Shown here one piece after another: positions 8,441 through 18,007 of a stretch of 64,000 nt of DNA (the first letter of the stretch is position 1; each line of letters opens with the position of its first letter). The DNA is from Bradyrhizobium sp. dw_411. GTDB lineage: Bacteria > Pseudomonadota > Alphaproteobacteria > Rhizobiales > Xanthobacteraceae. The translations under genes were made by a program, and so were the position numbers. The stretch spans positions 17,683-81,682 of the forward strand of contig NZ_JAAVUY010000027.1 of NCBI RefSeq assembly GCF_018449695.1, given 5' to 3'. The notes beneath the pieces are model-generated. The model was not told the DNA's origin and ran no database searches. It saw only the letters and a program-made list of their open reading frames with translations.

Positions 8441-9844
8441 TCATCCCAGCGCCTTCAATTCGCCCGGCAATGCGTAGGCCCATTGCGTGATATTGCCCGC
8501 GCCTAAACAGACGACGAAATCGCCGCTGGTCGCGAGGCCGCCGATCACACGCGCAAGCTCCGAAGAATCCTGCAGCGCGATCACCTCGCGATGGCCGTGC
8601 GCGCGCAGGCCAAGCACGAAATGATCGCGGTCGATGCCCTCAATCGGCGCCTCGCCGGCCGGATAGACTTCAGCGACGACCACCGTGTCGGCGTCGTTGA
8701 AACAGGTGCAGAATTCCTCGAACAGCGATTGCAAGCGCGTGAAGCGATGCGGCTGCACCACGGCGATGATCTTGCCATTGGTGGATTCGCGCGCCGCTTT
8801 CAGCACCGCGGCGATCTCGACGGGATGATGGCCATAGTCGTCAATGATGGTGACGCCGTTCCATTCCCCTGTCTTGGTGAAGCGCCGCTTGACCCCGCCG
8901 AAGCCCGCGATGGCCTTGCGGATGGTGTCATCGGACAACCCGAGTTCATGCGCCACCGCGATCGCCGACGTGGCGTTGAGCGCGTTGTGGCGGCCGGGCA
9001 TCGGCAACATCACATCGGGAATTTCATGGGTAGCATCGGTCTTGCGATTACGAAACACGACCTTGAATTTCGAGCCGCCACCCGTGGGCGTGAGATCGAC
9101 CAGCCGCGCATCGGCCTGCGGATTTTCGCCGTAGGTGATGATGCGGCGATCCTCGATCTTGCCCACTAAGGTTTGCACCACGGGATGATCGATGCACATC
9201 ACGGCAAAGCCGTAGAACGGCACGTTCTCGACGAAGTTGCGAAACGCGTCCTGCACGGCCTCGAAGGTCTTGAAGTGATCGAGATGCTCAGGGTCCACAT
9301 TGGTGACGATCGCGACATCCGCCGGCAGCTTCAGGAACGTGCCGTCGCTCTCGTCGGCTTCCACCACCATCCACTCGCCGGCTCCGAGCCGCGCATTGGT
9401 GCCATAGGCATTGATGATGCCGCCATTGATCACGGTCGGATCGAGATCGCCGGCGTCGAGCAAGGCCGCGACCATCGAGGTCGTGGTGGTCTTGCCATGG
9501 GTGCCGGCAATCGCGACGCAGCTTTTCAGCCGCATCAATTCAGCCAGCATTTCGGCACGGCGCACCACGGGAATGCGCTGCGCGCGCGCCGCCATCAATT
9601 CGGGATTGTCGCGCTTGATCGCGGTCGACACCACAAGCACATCGGCGCCGGCGACATTCTCGGCCTTATGGCCGACATGGATGGTGATGCCTTTTTCACG
9701 CAGGCGATTGACGTTGGCGCTCTCGGACGCATCCGAGCCCTGCACAGTATAGCCGAGATTGCTCAGGACCTCGGCGATACCGCTCATGCCGATGCCGCCG
9801 ATCCCGACGAAATGAATAGGCCCGATCTCGCGCGGCAGTCTCAT
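8441..9844 (-). CDS. murC: MurC, UDP-N-acetylmuramate--L-alanine ligase
   Basis: This Mur ligase adds L-Ala to UDP-MurNAc with ATP. The N-terminal UDP-binding fold shows IHFVGIGGIGMSGIAEVL at residues 9-26; the P-loop is IAGTHGKTTTTSM near 110; the Mur central domain continues with EADESDGTFLKL and TNVDPEHLDHF; the C-terminal domain has GGVKRRF, DDYGHHP and VQPHRFTR. The start at 9844 (MRLPREIGPIH) is chosen; the in-frame ORF extends to 9988 but those 48 residues are translated from a palindromic repeat. Length (467) is typical. Confidence 0.98.
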   Translation of the reverse strand: MRLPREIGPIHFVGIGGIGMSGIAEVLSNLGYTVQGSDASESANVNRLREKGITIHVGHKAENVAGADVLVVSTAIKRDNPELMAARAQRIPVVRRAEMLAELMRLKSCVAIAGTHGKTTTTSMVAALLDAGDLDPTVINGGIINAYGTNARLGAGEWMVVEADESDGTFLKLPADVAIVTNVDPEHLDHFKTFEAVQDAFRNFVENVPFYGFAVMCIDHPVVQTLVGKIEDRRIITYGENPQADARLVDLTPTGGGSKFKVVFRNRKTDATHEIPDVMLPMPGRHNALNATSAIAVAHELGLSDDTIRKAIAGFGGVKRRFTKTGEWNGVTIIDDYGHHPVEIAAVLKAARESTNGKIIAVVQPHRFTRLQSLFEEFCTCFNDADTVVVAEVYPAGEAPIEGIDRDHFVLGLRAHGHREVIALQDSSELARVIGGLATSGDFVVCLGAGNITQWAYALPGELKALG

Positions 9845-9911
9845 GGTGCGGTTCCTGTCAATTCGGGTACTGGATGCCTTGCTTCGGCACGACGTGACAA
9901 GGGCTTTTTCC

Positions 9912-10015
9912 GTCATTCCGGGGCGACGCGCAGCGGCGAACCTCAGATGTGCCCTTGCACATCGGGGAATCTCGAGATTACGGATCAACCCGCTACGCGG
10001 TCTGTCCGGAATGAC
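9912..10015. repeat. Palindromic intergenic repeat, family A copy 2
   Basis: Bounded by GTCATTCCGG and CCGGAATGAC. Inside are GATGTGCCCTTGCACATC and TCTCGAGATTACGG. It lies between murG and murC and creates a spurious N-terminal extension of the murC frame. Confidence 0.9.
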
Positions 10016-10027
10016 TGGACTAAACGC

Positions 10028-11128
10028 CTAGATTTTGGCCACTTTCATCACCAGATCGGCCATCCGCTCCGCCGCATCCAGCCGGCCGACGGTACGGGCG
10101 CCGGCCGCCATCGCGGTCAGCCGCGCCGGATCGGCGGCGAGTGCGGAGAGTTCCGCGGCCAGCCGTTCCGGCGTGAATTCTACTTGCGGAATCCGCAGCG
10201 CGCCGTTGGCCTGCGCCAGCACGCCGGCATTGGCGAACTGATCCTGATCGATCGCGCCCGGCAGCGGCACCAGAATCGAAGGGCGGCCGATGGCGCCGAG
10301 TTCGGCCACGGTGCCGGCGCCGGAGCGCGACACCACCAACTGGCTCGACGCCAGCCGCGCCGGCAGGTCGCTGAAGAACGGCGCCAGTTCGGCATTGATC
10401 TTGAGCCGGTCATAGACCGCACGCACCCGCGCCATGTCCTCTTCGCGGACCTGCTGGGTCAGGATCAACCGACCCCATATGGAAGGATCAAGCATCTCGA
10501 TCGCCGGCGGTACGATATCGGCCATCACGCGCGCGCCCTGGCTGCCGCCGATCACCAACAGCCGAAGCGGCCCGTTCGCCTCGGGCGAGACAAATTTCAC
10601 CACAGCCGCCGCCAAAATCGCGGGACGCATCGGCGTGCCCACGGTGGTGGCTTTGGCTGCCAGCTCCGGATCGCGATCGAGCACGCCGGGCAACGAGGTC
10701 GCGATCGCGCTGACACGGCCCGCCAGAAACCGGTTGGCGCGGCCGAGCACGGCGTTGGCGTCGTGAATGAGGCCGGGAATCCCGAACAGCTTTGCAGCCA
10801 GCAGCGGCGGCAATGTCGGATAGCCGCCAAAGCCGACCACGGCCGCGGGCTTCAAGCGGCGCATCAGATTGAGCGCGACGCCAGTGCCCACCGCAAGCGT
10901 GATGCCGGTATAGGCCAGCGACCACGGCGTGCGGCCGCGCACCGTCGCGCTCGGCACTACATCGATCATGTCCTTGGAGAATAAACCGCTGTACCGCAGC
11001 GCACGCGCGTCCGTCGCAAGGCGCACGCGCAGGCCGCGCCGCATCAGTTCGACGCCGAGCGCCTCGGCGGGAAACAGATGCCCGCCGGTGCCGCCCGCGG
11101 CCAGCAGAATGAGAGGCGAAGTGGTCAT
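10028..11128 (-). CDS. murG: MurG, undecaprenyl-PP-MurNAc-pentapeptide GlcNAc transferase
   Basis: This GT28 glycosyltransferase on the inner face of the membrane makes lipid II from lipid I. The glycine-rich N-terminal motif LLAAGGTGGHLFPAEAL lies at residues 7-23; PAAVVGFGGYPTLPPLLAA at about 90 is the membrane/acceptor side; IGGSQGARV and SRSGAGTVAELGAIGRPSI form the UDP-GlcNAc site, followed by the PLPGAIDQDQFANA loop. The start at 11128 is chosen; the longer frame to 11191 is repeat-derived. It lies downstream of ftsW with a repeat between them. Confidence 0.98.
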   Translation of the reverse strand: MTTSPLILLAAGGTGGHLFPAEALGVELMRRGLRVRLATDARALRYSGLFSKDMIDVVPSATVRGRTPWSLAYTGITLAVGTGVALNLMRRLKPAAVVGFGGYPTLPPLLAAKLFGIPGLIHDANAVLGRANRFLAGRVSAIATSLPGVLDRDPELAAKATTVGTPMRPAILAAAVVKFVSPEANGPLRLLVIGGSQGARVMADIVPPAIEMLDPSIWGRLILTQQVREEDMARVRAVYDRLKINAELAPFFSDLPARLASSQLVVSRSGAGTVAELGAIGRPSILVPLPGAIDQDQFANAGVLAQANGALRIPQVEFTPERLAAELSALAADPARLTAMAAGARTVGRLDAAERMADLVMKVAKI

Positions 11129-11152
11129 TGAGACAAACTTTGCGAGTAGGCC

Positions 11153-11227
11153 GTCATTGCGAGCGAAGCGAAGCAATCCATGAATCGGCAAAGTAAGTAT
11201 GGATTGCTTCGCTGTGCCCGCAATGAC
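11153..11227. repeat. Palindromic intergenic repeat, family B copy 1
   Basis: GTCATTGCGAGCGAAGCGAA-GCAATCCAT pairs with ATGGATTGCTTCGC-TGTGCCCGCAATGAC across a short loop. A longer relative lies at 24174-24297. It occupies the ftsW-murG spacer. Confidence 0.9.
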
Positions 11228-11242
11228 AAAAAATAGTGCAGA

Positions 11243-12394
11243 TCACGCGTAGCTGCGAACGGCATTGGCATCGCCGATCGATTCCATTTCGGTACGGGGC
11301 CGGTGCCGCGTCAAGGCCAGCATCATGCCAACACCATAGGCCAGCGAGATCATCGACGAGCCGCCATAGGAGATGAACGGCAGCGTCATGCCCTTGGCCG
11401 GGATCAATTGCAGATTGACCGACATGTTGATCGCGGCCTGCACGCCGAACAAAATGGCCAGACCCGAAGCCGCGAAGCGCGCGAACATATCCTCGCTGGC
11501 ATAGGCTCGCGACAGCGCGCGGATCACCACGAAGGCAAACAGCGCCAGCAGCACCAGGCACAGGATGATTCCGAATTCTTCGGCCGCGACCGCGAACACG
11601 AAGTCGGTATGGCTGTCCGGCAGGCTGCGCTTGGCGATGCCTTCGCCGGGCCCAAGGCCGAACCAGCCGCCATTGGAAAACGCTTCCATCGCGGTATCGA
11701 CCTGAAACGTATCGCCCGAGGCCGGATTCATGAAGCGCTTGATGCGGCCGGCGACGTGCGGCACCAGAAAATAAGCGGCGAAAAGTCCCGCGCTCGCGGC
11801 GCCCGCGAGCCCGAGCACCCAGATCATCCGCATGCCCGCGATGAAGAACAGCGAGCCCCATACCATCAGGATCAGCATGGTCTGGCCGAAATCAGGTTCC
11901 ATCACGAGCAGACAGACCAGCATCATCAGCAATACAAGCGCCATCGAGGTCGCCGGCATTTCCGGCCGCTTGGTCGATTCCGCAAACAGCCACGCCGCGA
12001 TCACCACGAAGGAGGGTTTTGCCGATTCCGAAGCCTGGATGTTGACGCCGATCAACGTGATCCAGCGCCGCGAGCCCTTGACCTCGGGACCAATCAGCAG
12101 CGTCGCAACAATAAGAATGATGCTGATTGCGAACACGAGCAGCGCGGTGCGCCGGATTTGCCGCGGCGACAGGAACGACACCCCGATCAACACCATGAAG
12201 GATGGCAACAGGAACATCACATGGCGGTTGAAGAAGTGAAACGGATCGAGCCCGATCCGGGTCGCGACCGGCGGGCTCGCCGCCAGCGACAGGATGATGC
12301 CGCCCAATATCAGCGCAAGGATCGCCGCCAGTTGCAGGCGATCGACGGTCCACCACCATTCGCTGAGGGGATTTCGCTGTTCACGGGAGAGCAT
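11243..12394 (-). CDS. ftsW: FtsW, SEDS-family septal peptidoglycan polymerase
   Basis: This polytopic membrane protein polymerises lipid II at the septum together with FtsI. About ten hydrophobic segments can be seen, with SEDS hallmarks: KGSRRWITLIGVNIQASESAKP in the first third, MEPDFGQTMLI, a large periplasmic loop with GGWFGLGPGEG and LPDSHTDFVFAV, and PAKGMTLPFISYGGSSM near the C-terminus. Two in-frame ATGs lie upstream at 12412 and 12400; I prefer 12394 (MLSREQRNPLSEWWWTVDR). The upstream neighbour on the same strand is murD, but a plus-strand SGNH hydrolase gene separates them. Confidence 0.97.
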   Translation of the reverse strand: MLSREQRNPLSEWWWTVDRLQLAAILALILGGIILSLAASPPVATRIGLDPFHFFNRHVMFLLPSFMVLIGVSFLSPRQIRRTALLVFAISIILIVATLLIGPEVKGSRRWITLIGVNIQASESAKPSFVVIAAWLFAESTKRPEMPATSMALVLLMMLVCLLVMEPDFGQTMLILMVWGSLFFIAGMRMIWVLGLAGAASAGLFAAYFLVPHVAGRIKRFMNPASGDTFQVDTAMEAFSNGGWFGLGPGEGIAKRSLPDSHTDFVFAVAAEEFGIILCLVLLALFAFVVIRALSRAYASEDMFARFAASGLAILFGVQAAINMSVNLQLIPAKGMTLPFISYGGSSMISLAYGVGMMLALTRHRPRTEMESIGDANAVRSYA

Positions 12395-12591
12395 GGGCAT
12401 TCCCAAAGACAAAAGGGTTTGCCCATTGGTCGCCTAGGATGGTTTCCAAGGGGTTAACGGATTGGAAATGTTTTGAGATTGCGACGTCTTGTACCCTCAT
12501 CCCGCTTTGTGCACGTGCGGACAGAAAGTCGATTGGCGAAGCGAAGAATTAGGCTTTAGGATCGCGCCAAGATCAAAAAAACGGGGAAACC

Positions 12592-13929
12592 ATGCGCTCG
12601 CTTGTTCGCGTCATCATCGCATCGCTGTTCGTCACTTCGCCCCTGGCTGCATTGGCCGCCACTAACGAAAACTGGGTGGTGTCATGGACGGGCTCGGTGC
12701 AAGGCCCCTACCCCATCGGCAATCCATCCGCACAGCCCGACCAGAAATTCGCCTTTCCCGATCCATCGGCCGGCGCACGGGATCAGACCTTTCGCTTGAT
12801 GGTGCGGCCCGATCTGTGGGGGCGTCAGACCCGCATCAGATTAAGCAATGCGTTCGGCACCAAGCCGGTAACGTTCGACGGCGTGTATGCCGGATTGCAA
12901 TGGGGCAGCGCGGCGCTGGTGCCCGGCTCCAATCGCACGGTGACATTTGGCGGGAAGTCTTCCGTCATTGTTCCGCCCGGCGGCTCGGCCTGGAGCGATC
13001 CGGTGGCGTTGCCATTCGTGAAACAGCCGGATGACCTCGCCGGCCGCCGGCTTGCGGTCAGCTTTCACATCGCCGGCGACAGCGGGCCGATGACCTGGCA
13101 CGCCAAGGCGCTCACGACTTCCTACGTCACCGCGCCCGGCGCTGGCGCCGTGGGCGCCCAGGAGGACGAGAAGGCATTCCCTTACGCGACCGCGTCGTGG
13201 TTTTTCCTCGATGCGGTCGAGATGATGGCGCCGACTGAGGCTTTCGCCATCATGGCATTCGGCGATTCCATCACCGACGGTACCGCCTCGACCATGAACG
13301 GCGACGACCGCTGGCCGGACGTGCTATCGCGCCGCCTCAAGGCAATCTATCGCAACAAGGTCGCGGTGGTGAACGGCGGTATCGGCGGCAACCAGATCGC
13401 CGGACCATCAGATTATGGTCCCGCCAAGCCGTTTGCCGGCGGCCCGTCCTCCGTGCAACGGCTCGACCGCGACGTGCTGGCGCTCTCAGGCATCACTAGC
13501 CTGATCTGGCTGGAAGGCATCAACGACTTCAGCAAGAACGGCAATGCGCCGGTCGAACCGGTGATATCCGCGATGAAGGACGGCGTCGCCCGGTTGCGCG
13601 CGAAATGGCCCCACATCCGCATCATCGGCGCCACGGTAACTTCGGCGCTCGGCAGTTCGAGCGCCGCCCACGGTTTCCCCGAGCAGGACAGCAAGCGCAA
13701 GGCACTCAACGACTTCATCCGCTCATCCGGCACATTCGACGGCGTGGCCGATTTCGACAAGGCGGCGCTCGATCCGCAATCGGGCGGCCTCAAGCCGGAA
13801 TTCGTGCCCGAAAGCACCACCGGCGGCCCCGGCGATAAACTGCATCCCAATCGCACCGGCTATCTGGCGATGGGCGAGAGCATCGACCTCGATCTGTTCA
13901 AGCCGGGGACATCGCGAGCGCAGCGCTAA
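12592..13929 (+). CDS. Secreted SGNH/GDSL hydrolase inserted in the dcw cluster
   Basis: The 445-residue product starts with a Sec signal peptide (basic start, then ASLFVTSPLAALA, cleavage near residue 22). A beta-rich N-terminal part of about 190 residues precedes the SGNH domain: block I AFGDSITDG (Ser near 226), block II VVNGGIGGNQ, block III WLEGINDF, and block V GDKLHPNRTGY with the Asp-His pair. It is probably an exported esterase acting on cell-surface or peptidoglycan acyl groups, but the substrate cannot be read from the sequence. A GGGGAAA ribosome-binding site stands 5 bp before the ATG. It is the only plus-strand gene within the dcw cluster, and its stop overlaps the murD stop by 4 bp tail to tail. 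Confidence 0.88.
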   Translation: MRSLVRVIIASLFVTSPLAALAATNENWVVSWTGSVQGPYPIGNPSAQPDQKFAFPDPSAGARDQTFRLMVRPDLWGRQTRIRLSNAFGTKPVTFDGVYAGLQWGSAALVPGSNRTVTFGGKSSVIVPPGGSAWSDPVALPFVKQPDDLAGRRLAVSFHIAGDSGPMTWHAKALTTSYVTAPGAGAVGAQEDEKAFPYATASWFFLDAVEMMAPTEAFAIMAFGDSITDGTASTMNGDDRWPDVLSRRLKAIYRNKVAVVNGGIGGNQIAGPSDYGPAKPFAGGPSSVQRLDRDVLALSGITSLIWLEGINDFSKNGNAPVEPVISAMKDGVARLRAKWPHIRIIGATVTSALGSSSAAHGFPEQDSKRKALNDFIRSSGTFDGVADFDKAALDPQSGGLKPEFVPESTTGGPGDKLHPNRTGYLAMGESIDLDLFKPGTSRAQR

Positions 13930-15326
13930 GTAACGGGAATAACGCCGCCGAGTTGCAACACCAATTCGCGGAACTTGGCGCCGCGGATTTCGAAATTGCG
14001 GTACTGGTCGAACGACGCACAGGCCGGCGACAACAAGACCACGGGATCGCTCAACCCTGAAGCCTCGGCGTCGCGCGCCGCGCTGGCGATCGCAACATCG
14101 AGGGTTTCGGAAATCTCGTGCGGCACGCGGGCCCCTAACGTGCCGGCGAATTCCTGCGCGGCCTCGCCAATCAGATACGCTTTACGGATGCGCGGGAAGT
14201 ATTCGGTGAGGCTGGTGATACCACCGAGCTTCGGCTTGCCGCCCGCGATCCAGAAAATATCGCCAAAGGACGACAGCGCATGCGCCGATGCATCGGCATT
14301 GGTGCCTTTGGAATCGTTGACGAACAGCACATTGCCGCGGCGGCCGACCTGCTCCATGCGGTGCGCAAGACCAGGAAAGCTGCGCAGTCCGTTCTGCAGC
14401 GTAGCGCCGGAGACGCCGAGCGCTAGCGCGCAGGCCGATGCGCAGGCTGCGTTCTGTGCATTGTGCAAGCCACGTAGCGAACCGATGCCGCCGATCTCAG
14501 CGACTTCGTCGCGCGCGCCACCGGACGCGCGCCAGATGGTTTCGCGCTCGACATAGATGCCGTCGGGCAGCGGATTTTTCACGGAGATGCGCACCACGCG
14601 CTGGCCGGCCTGTTCGATCCGGTCGGCGGTGTTGCGGCACCAGATATCATCGACACCGACGATGGCAGTACCTTGCTTCTGTACCCGCGCGACTAGGCGC
14701 TCCTTCACGGCGGCGTAATTCTCCAGCGTGCCGTGGCGATCGATATGGTCTTCGCTGACATTGATCAGGATGCCGACGCTGGGATCGAGCGACGGCGTCA
14801 GGTCGATCTGATAGGACGACATCTCGATCACATGGACGCGGCCCATGCGCGGCGGCTCCAGCGACAGGATCGCGGTGCCGATATTGCCGCCCATCTGGGT
14901 GTCGTAACCGGCGACCCGCATCAGATGCGCGATCAGGGCTGTGGTGGTCGATTTGCCGTTGGTGCCGGTGATCGCGACGAACGGCGCATCGGGCGCGTGG
15001 CGGCGGCGTTCGCGGCAAAACAATTCGATATCGCCGATCACTTCGACGCCGGCTTCCCTCGCCGCCAGCACCGTCCAGTGCGGAGCCGGATGCGTCAGCG
15101 GCGCACCGGGAGTGAGCACCAGTGCCGCGAAATTCTGCCACGAGACGGTTCGCAGATCAGCAGTGACAAAACCGGCTTTTGCGGCTTCGGCCATTCTGTC
15201 CGCGCCGTCGTCGCTGGCGATCACTTCAGCGCCGCCCGCCTTCAGGGCGTGACAGCTCGCAAGCCCCGACCCGCCGAGGCCGAACACCGCGACCGTCTTG
15301 CCCGCGAAGGAAGTGACGGGGATCAT
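13926..15326 (-). CDS. murD: MurD, UDP-MurNAc-L-Ala--D-glutamate ligase
   Basis: This cytoplasmic Mur ligase adds D-Glu. The N-terminal nucleotide fold reads VAVFGLGGSGLASCHALKAG; LVLTPGAPLTHPAP follows; the P-loop is ITGTNGKSTTTALI near residue 117; then EMSSYQIDLTP and NVSEDHIDRHG, which are MurD signatures; NDSKGTNADA and LLSPACASFDQY mark the C-terminal domain. Length (466) is normal. It lies downstream of mraY with a family A repeat between them. Its end overlaps the oppositely oriented SGNH gene by 4 bp. Confidence 0.98.
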   Translation of the reverse strand: MIPVTSFAGKTVAVFGLGGSGLASCHALKAGGAEVIASDDGADRMAEAAKAGFVTADLRTVSWQNFAALVLTPGAPLTHPAPHWTVLAAREAGVEVIGDIELFCRERRRHAPDAPFVAITGTNGKSTTTALIAHLMRVAGYDTQMGGNIGTAILSLEPPRMGRVHVIEMSSYQIDLTPSLDPSVGILINVSEDHIDRHGTLENYAAVKERLVARVQKQGTAIVGVDDIWCRNTADRIEQAGQRVVRISVKNPLPDGIYVERETIWRASGGARDEVAEIGGIGSLRGLHNAQNAACASACALALGVSGATLQNGLRSFPGLAHRMEQVGRRGNVLFVNDSKGTNADASAHALSSFGDIFWIAGGKPKLGGITSLTEYFPRIRKAYLIGEAAQEFAGTLGARVPHEISETLDVAIASAARDAEASGLSDPVVLLSPACASFDQYRNFEIRGAKFRELVLQLGGVIPVT

Positions 15327-15336
15327 GATTTAGCCT

Positions 15337-15433
15337 GTCATTCCGGGGCGTGCGAAGCACGAACTACGATGTGCAATTGCACATCGGAGAATCTCGAGAT
15401 TCCGGATTGCCGCTTCGCGGCCTCCGGAATGAC
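15337..15433. repeat. Palindromic intergenic repeat, family A copy 3
   Basis: Bounded by GTCATTCCGG and CCGGAATGAC with inner hairpins GATGTGCAATTGCACATC and CGCTTCGCGG. Located between mraY and murD. Confidence 0.9.
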
Positions 15434-15454
15434 GGTGGGTGATATTCAACGTCA

Positions 15455-16558
15455 TCACCGCAGTTTCAGCGTGGAGAGGCCGGCCAGCGCCAGCATCACC
15501 GAGATGATCCAGAACCGGATCACGATTTGCGGTTCGGTCCAGCCCAATTGCTCGAAATGATGGTGGATCGGCGCCATCTTGAAGATGCGCTTGCCGGTGA
15601 GTTTGAACGACGCCACCTGCACGATCACCGAGACCGCTTCCAGCACAAACAGCCCGCCGATCACGGCCAGCACGATCTCGTGTTTGACCGCCACCGCGAT
15701 CGAGCCGAGCATGCCGCCCAGCGCCAGCGAACCCGTATCGCCCATGAAGATCGACGCGGGGGGCGCGTTGAACCACAGGAATCCCAGACCCGCGCCCAGC
15801 ACCGCGCCACACAGCACTGCGAGCTCGCCGGTGCCGGGGACATAATTGATCTGCAGATAGTCCGAGAATACCGCATTGCCGGCGAGATAGGCGATCATCC
15901 CGAAGCTTGCGGCGGCGATCATCACAGGGACGATCGCGAGGCCGTCGAGGCCATCCGTCAGGTTCACCGCATTGCCGGCGCCGACGATGATGAAAGCCCC
16001 GAACAGCACAAAGAACCAGCCGAGGTTCAATACGACTTCCTTGAAGAACGGAATCGCCAGCACGGTCGCCGAGGTCTCACGTCCAAGCCGGATCAGCGCG
16101 TAACACGCCGCGATCGCGATGATGGCCTCAAGCAATAGCCGGATGCGGCCGGCGAATCCGCTGTGAGTCTGCTTGGTGACTTTCAGATAGTCGTCATAGA
16201 AACCGACAAAACCAAAGCCCAGCGTCACCGCCAGCACGATCCAGACATAGGGATTGAGCGGGTTGGCCCACAGCACCGTCGAGACCACAAGCCCCGACAG
16301 AATCATCAGCCCGCCCATGGTCGGCGTGCCCTTTTTGGAAAGATGCGACTGCGGGCCGTCGGTGCGAATCGGCTGTCCCTTGCCCTGGCGCAGCCGCAAA
16401 TGATCGATGATCCAGGGCCCGAACAAGAACACGAACAACGCGCCGGTCACCACGGCCCCGCCGGTGCGAAAGGTGATGTAGCGGAACACGTTCAAAAACG
16501 GGTGCAGCGCACTCAGGCCGGGAACCGTGTTGGAAAGCTCAATCAGCCAGTAAAACAT
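15455..16558 (-). CDS. mraY: MraY, phospho-MurNAc-pentapeptide transferase
   Basis: This inner-membrane enzyme transfers phospho-MurNAc-pentapeptide to undecaprenyl phosphate, giving lipid I. About ten transmembrane segments are present. Family motifs are intact: the KKGTPTMGGL loop near residue 75, GFYDDYLKVTK with the catalytic aspartates, NAVNLTDGLDGLA, GDTGSLALGG, and PIHHHFEQLGW near the end. Length (367) matches the alphaproteobacterial family. It begins 9 bp after murF, so the two are cotranscribed. Confidence 0.98.
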   Translation of the reverse strand: MFYWLIELSNTVPGLSALHPFLNVFRYITFRTGGAVVTGALFVFLFGPWIIDHLRLRQGKGQPIRTDGPQSHLSKKGTPTMGGLMILSGLVVSTVLWANPLNPYVWIVLAVTLGFGFVGFYDDYLKVTKQTHSGFAGRIRLLLEAIIAIAACYALIRLGRETSATVLAIPFFKEVVLNLGWFFVLFGAFIIVGAGNAVNLTDGLDGLAIVPVMIAAASFGMIAYLAGNAVFSDYLQINYVPGTGELAVLCGAVLGAGLGFLWFNAPPASIFMGDTGSLALGGMLGSIAVAVKHEIVLAVIGGLFVLEAVSVIVQVASFKLTGKRIFKMAPIHHHFEQLGWTEPQIVIRFWIISVMLALAGLSTLKLR

Positions 16559-16567
16559 TCAAACCGC

Positions 16568-18007
16568 CTATACCGCGGCTTCGTCGAGCGCGGCCTTGCC
16601 GGGAAAGCGCTTTTCGAGCGCCTGCACAATCGTTTTCATCTTCGAGCCGAGCGAGCCCTTGATCATGATCGCATCGCCGGCGCGAATCGCCCCGACGGCC
16701 TGCGCTTCGAGACTCGCCGCGCTGTCGGCATATCCGCCCCGTTTACCCGTGGAAAGCGCATCCCACAAGTTACGCATCAGCGGACCACAACAATATACGA
16801 GATCAATATGGTTGGCCTTGATGGCCTCGTTCAAACTGCGATGCAATTCTGCGCTGGTGGGGCCTAGTTCAAGCATATCGCCGAGCACCGCGATACGCCG
16901 ACCCTGCGGACCGATCACGGCCTGGCCGAGCACGTTGAGCGCCGCGGCCATCGATGCCGGATTGGCATTATAGCTTTCATCGATCAAAGTGGCCTCGCCG
17001 CTGGCGACCTCCAGCGTGCGCCGCACCCCGCGGCCGGCGGCGGGTTCAAGCTGTGACAGCGCCAGCGCGGCCAGCGCCAGATCGGCACCCGCGAGCGACG
17101 CCGCCGCGAGCACCGCCAGCGAATTCATCGCCATGTGACGGCCGGGCATGCCGAGCTTGTAGGTCACCTCAAGCCCGAGAATATTGGCATGAACCGCCGA
17201 ACAGGCGGCATGCAACGACACGTCGAGCAGCCGCGCGTCGGATTTCTTGTCGGCGCCGAATGAGACGATGCGCGAAACACCAAGTTTCTTGGCACGGCGC
17301 TGCAGTCTGGCGAATTGCGAATTGTCGCGGTTGAGCACGACAGCACCGCCACTCTCGACGCCCTCGAAGATTTCCGCCTTGGCGTCGGCAATCGCCTCGA
17401 TGCCGGCGAAGAATTCCAGATGCACCGGCTCGACCGTGGTGATGATCGCCACATGCGGCCGCACCATCCTGACCAGCGCATCGATTTCACCGGCGTGATT
17501 CATGCCGATCTCGAACACCGCAAAACGCACCGATGCCGGGCAACGCGCCAGCGACAGTGGCACGCCCCAGTGATTGTTGAACGATGCCGCCGAGGCATGG
17601 GTCTCGCCCTGCGCGCGGAGCACGTGCCGCAACGCCTCTTTGGTGGAGGTCTTGCCGACCGAGCCCGTGACCGCGATCACCTGCCCACCCAGCCGCGCCC
17701 GCGCGGCATGGGCCAGATCGACCAGACCGGCGAGCACGTCATCGACAATCAACAACGGCGCATCGACTGCGAACTTGTCGCGCTGCGCCGCTTCGACCAC
17801 CGCCAGCGCCGCGCCCGCCTTCAAGGCCGCCGCGACGAAGGCATGCCCGTCATGGACATCGCCCTTGATCGCGAAATAAGCCTCGCCCGGCGCAATGGTG
17901 CGGCTGTCGATCGAGAGGCCCGTGATGGCTTCCGGCAATACGCCATTAGCCTTGGCGCGCATCGCCGCCATCATCGCGTCAGGGGTCCACAACGGTGTCA
18001 CGCTCAT
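16568..18007 (-). CDS. murF: MurF, UDP-MurNAc-tripeptide--D-Ala-D-Ala ligase
   Basis: This last cytoplasmic Mur ligase adds the D-Ala-D-Ala made by Ddl. The N-terminal domain shows LSIDSRTIAPGEAYFAIKG; the P-loop is VTGSVGKTSTKEAL near 113; NNHWGVPLSLA, FEIGMNHAGEI and TTVEPVHLEFF follow; the C-terminal domain has DESYNANPASM, which is a MurF signature, and AVLGDMLELG. Its start codon overlaps the murE stop (ATGA, 18004-18007), so translation is coupled. Length (479) is typical. Confidence 0.98.
   Translation of the reverse strand: MSVTPLWTPDAMMAAMRAKANGVLPEAITGLSIDSRTIAPGEAYFAIKGDVHDGHAFVAAALKAGAALAVVEAAQRDKFAVDAPLLIVDDVLAGLVDLAHAARARLGGQVIAVTGSVGKTSTKEALRHVLRAQGETHASAASFNNHWGVPLSLARCPASVRFAVFEIGMNHAGEIDALVRMVRPHVAIITTVEPVHLEFFAGIEAIADAKAEIFEGVESGGAVVLNRDNSQFARLQRRAKKLGVSRIVSFGADKKSDARLLDVSLHAACSAVHANILGLEVTYKLGMPGRHMAMNSLAVLAAASLAGADLALAALALSQLEPAAGRGVRRTLEVASGEATLIDESYNANPASMAAALNVLGQAVIGPQGRRIAVLGDMLELGPTSAELHRSLNEAIKANHIDLVYCCGPLMRNLWDALSTGKRGGYADSAASLEAQAVGAIRAGDAIMIKGSLGSKMKTIVQALEKRFPGKAALDEAAV

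Noticed and set aside
9173..10984. 603-codon plus-strand ORF opposite murC and murG
   Set aside because: It crosses two real genes and a repeat in antisense, with His/Arg/Gly-rich composition typical of shadow frames.
11303..12457. 384-codon plus-strand ORF opposite ftsW
   Set aside because: The antisense reading of a membrane protein gives the observed run of His, Gln, Arg and Asp; ftsW is certain.
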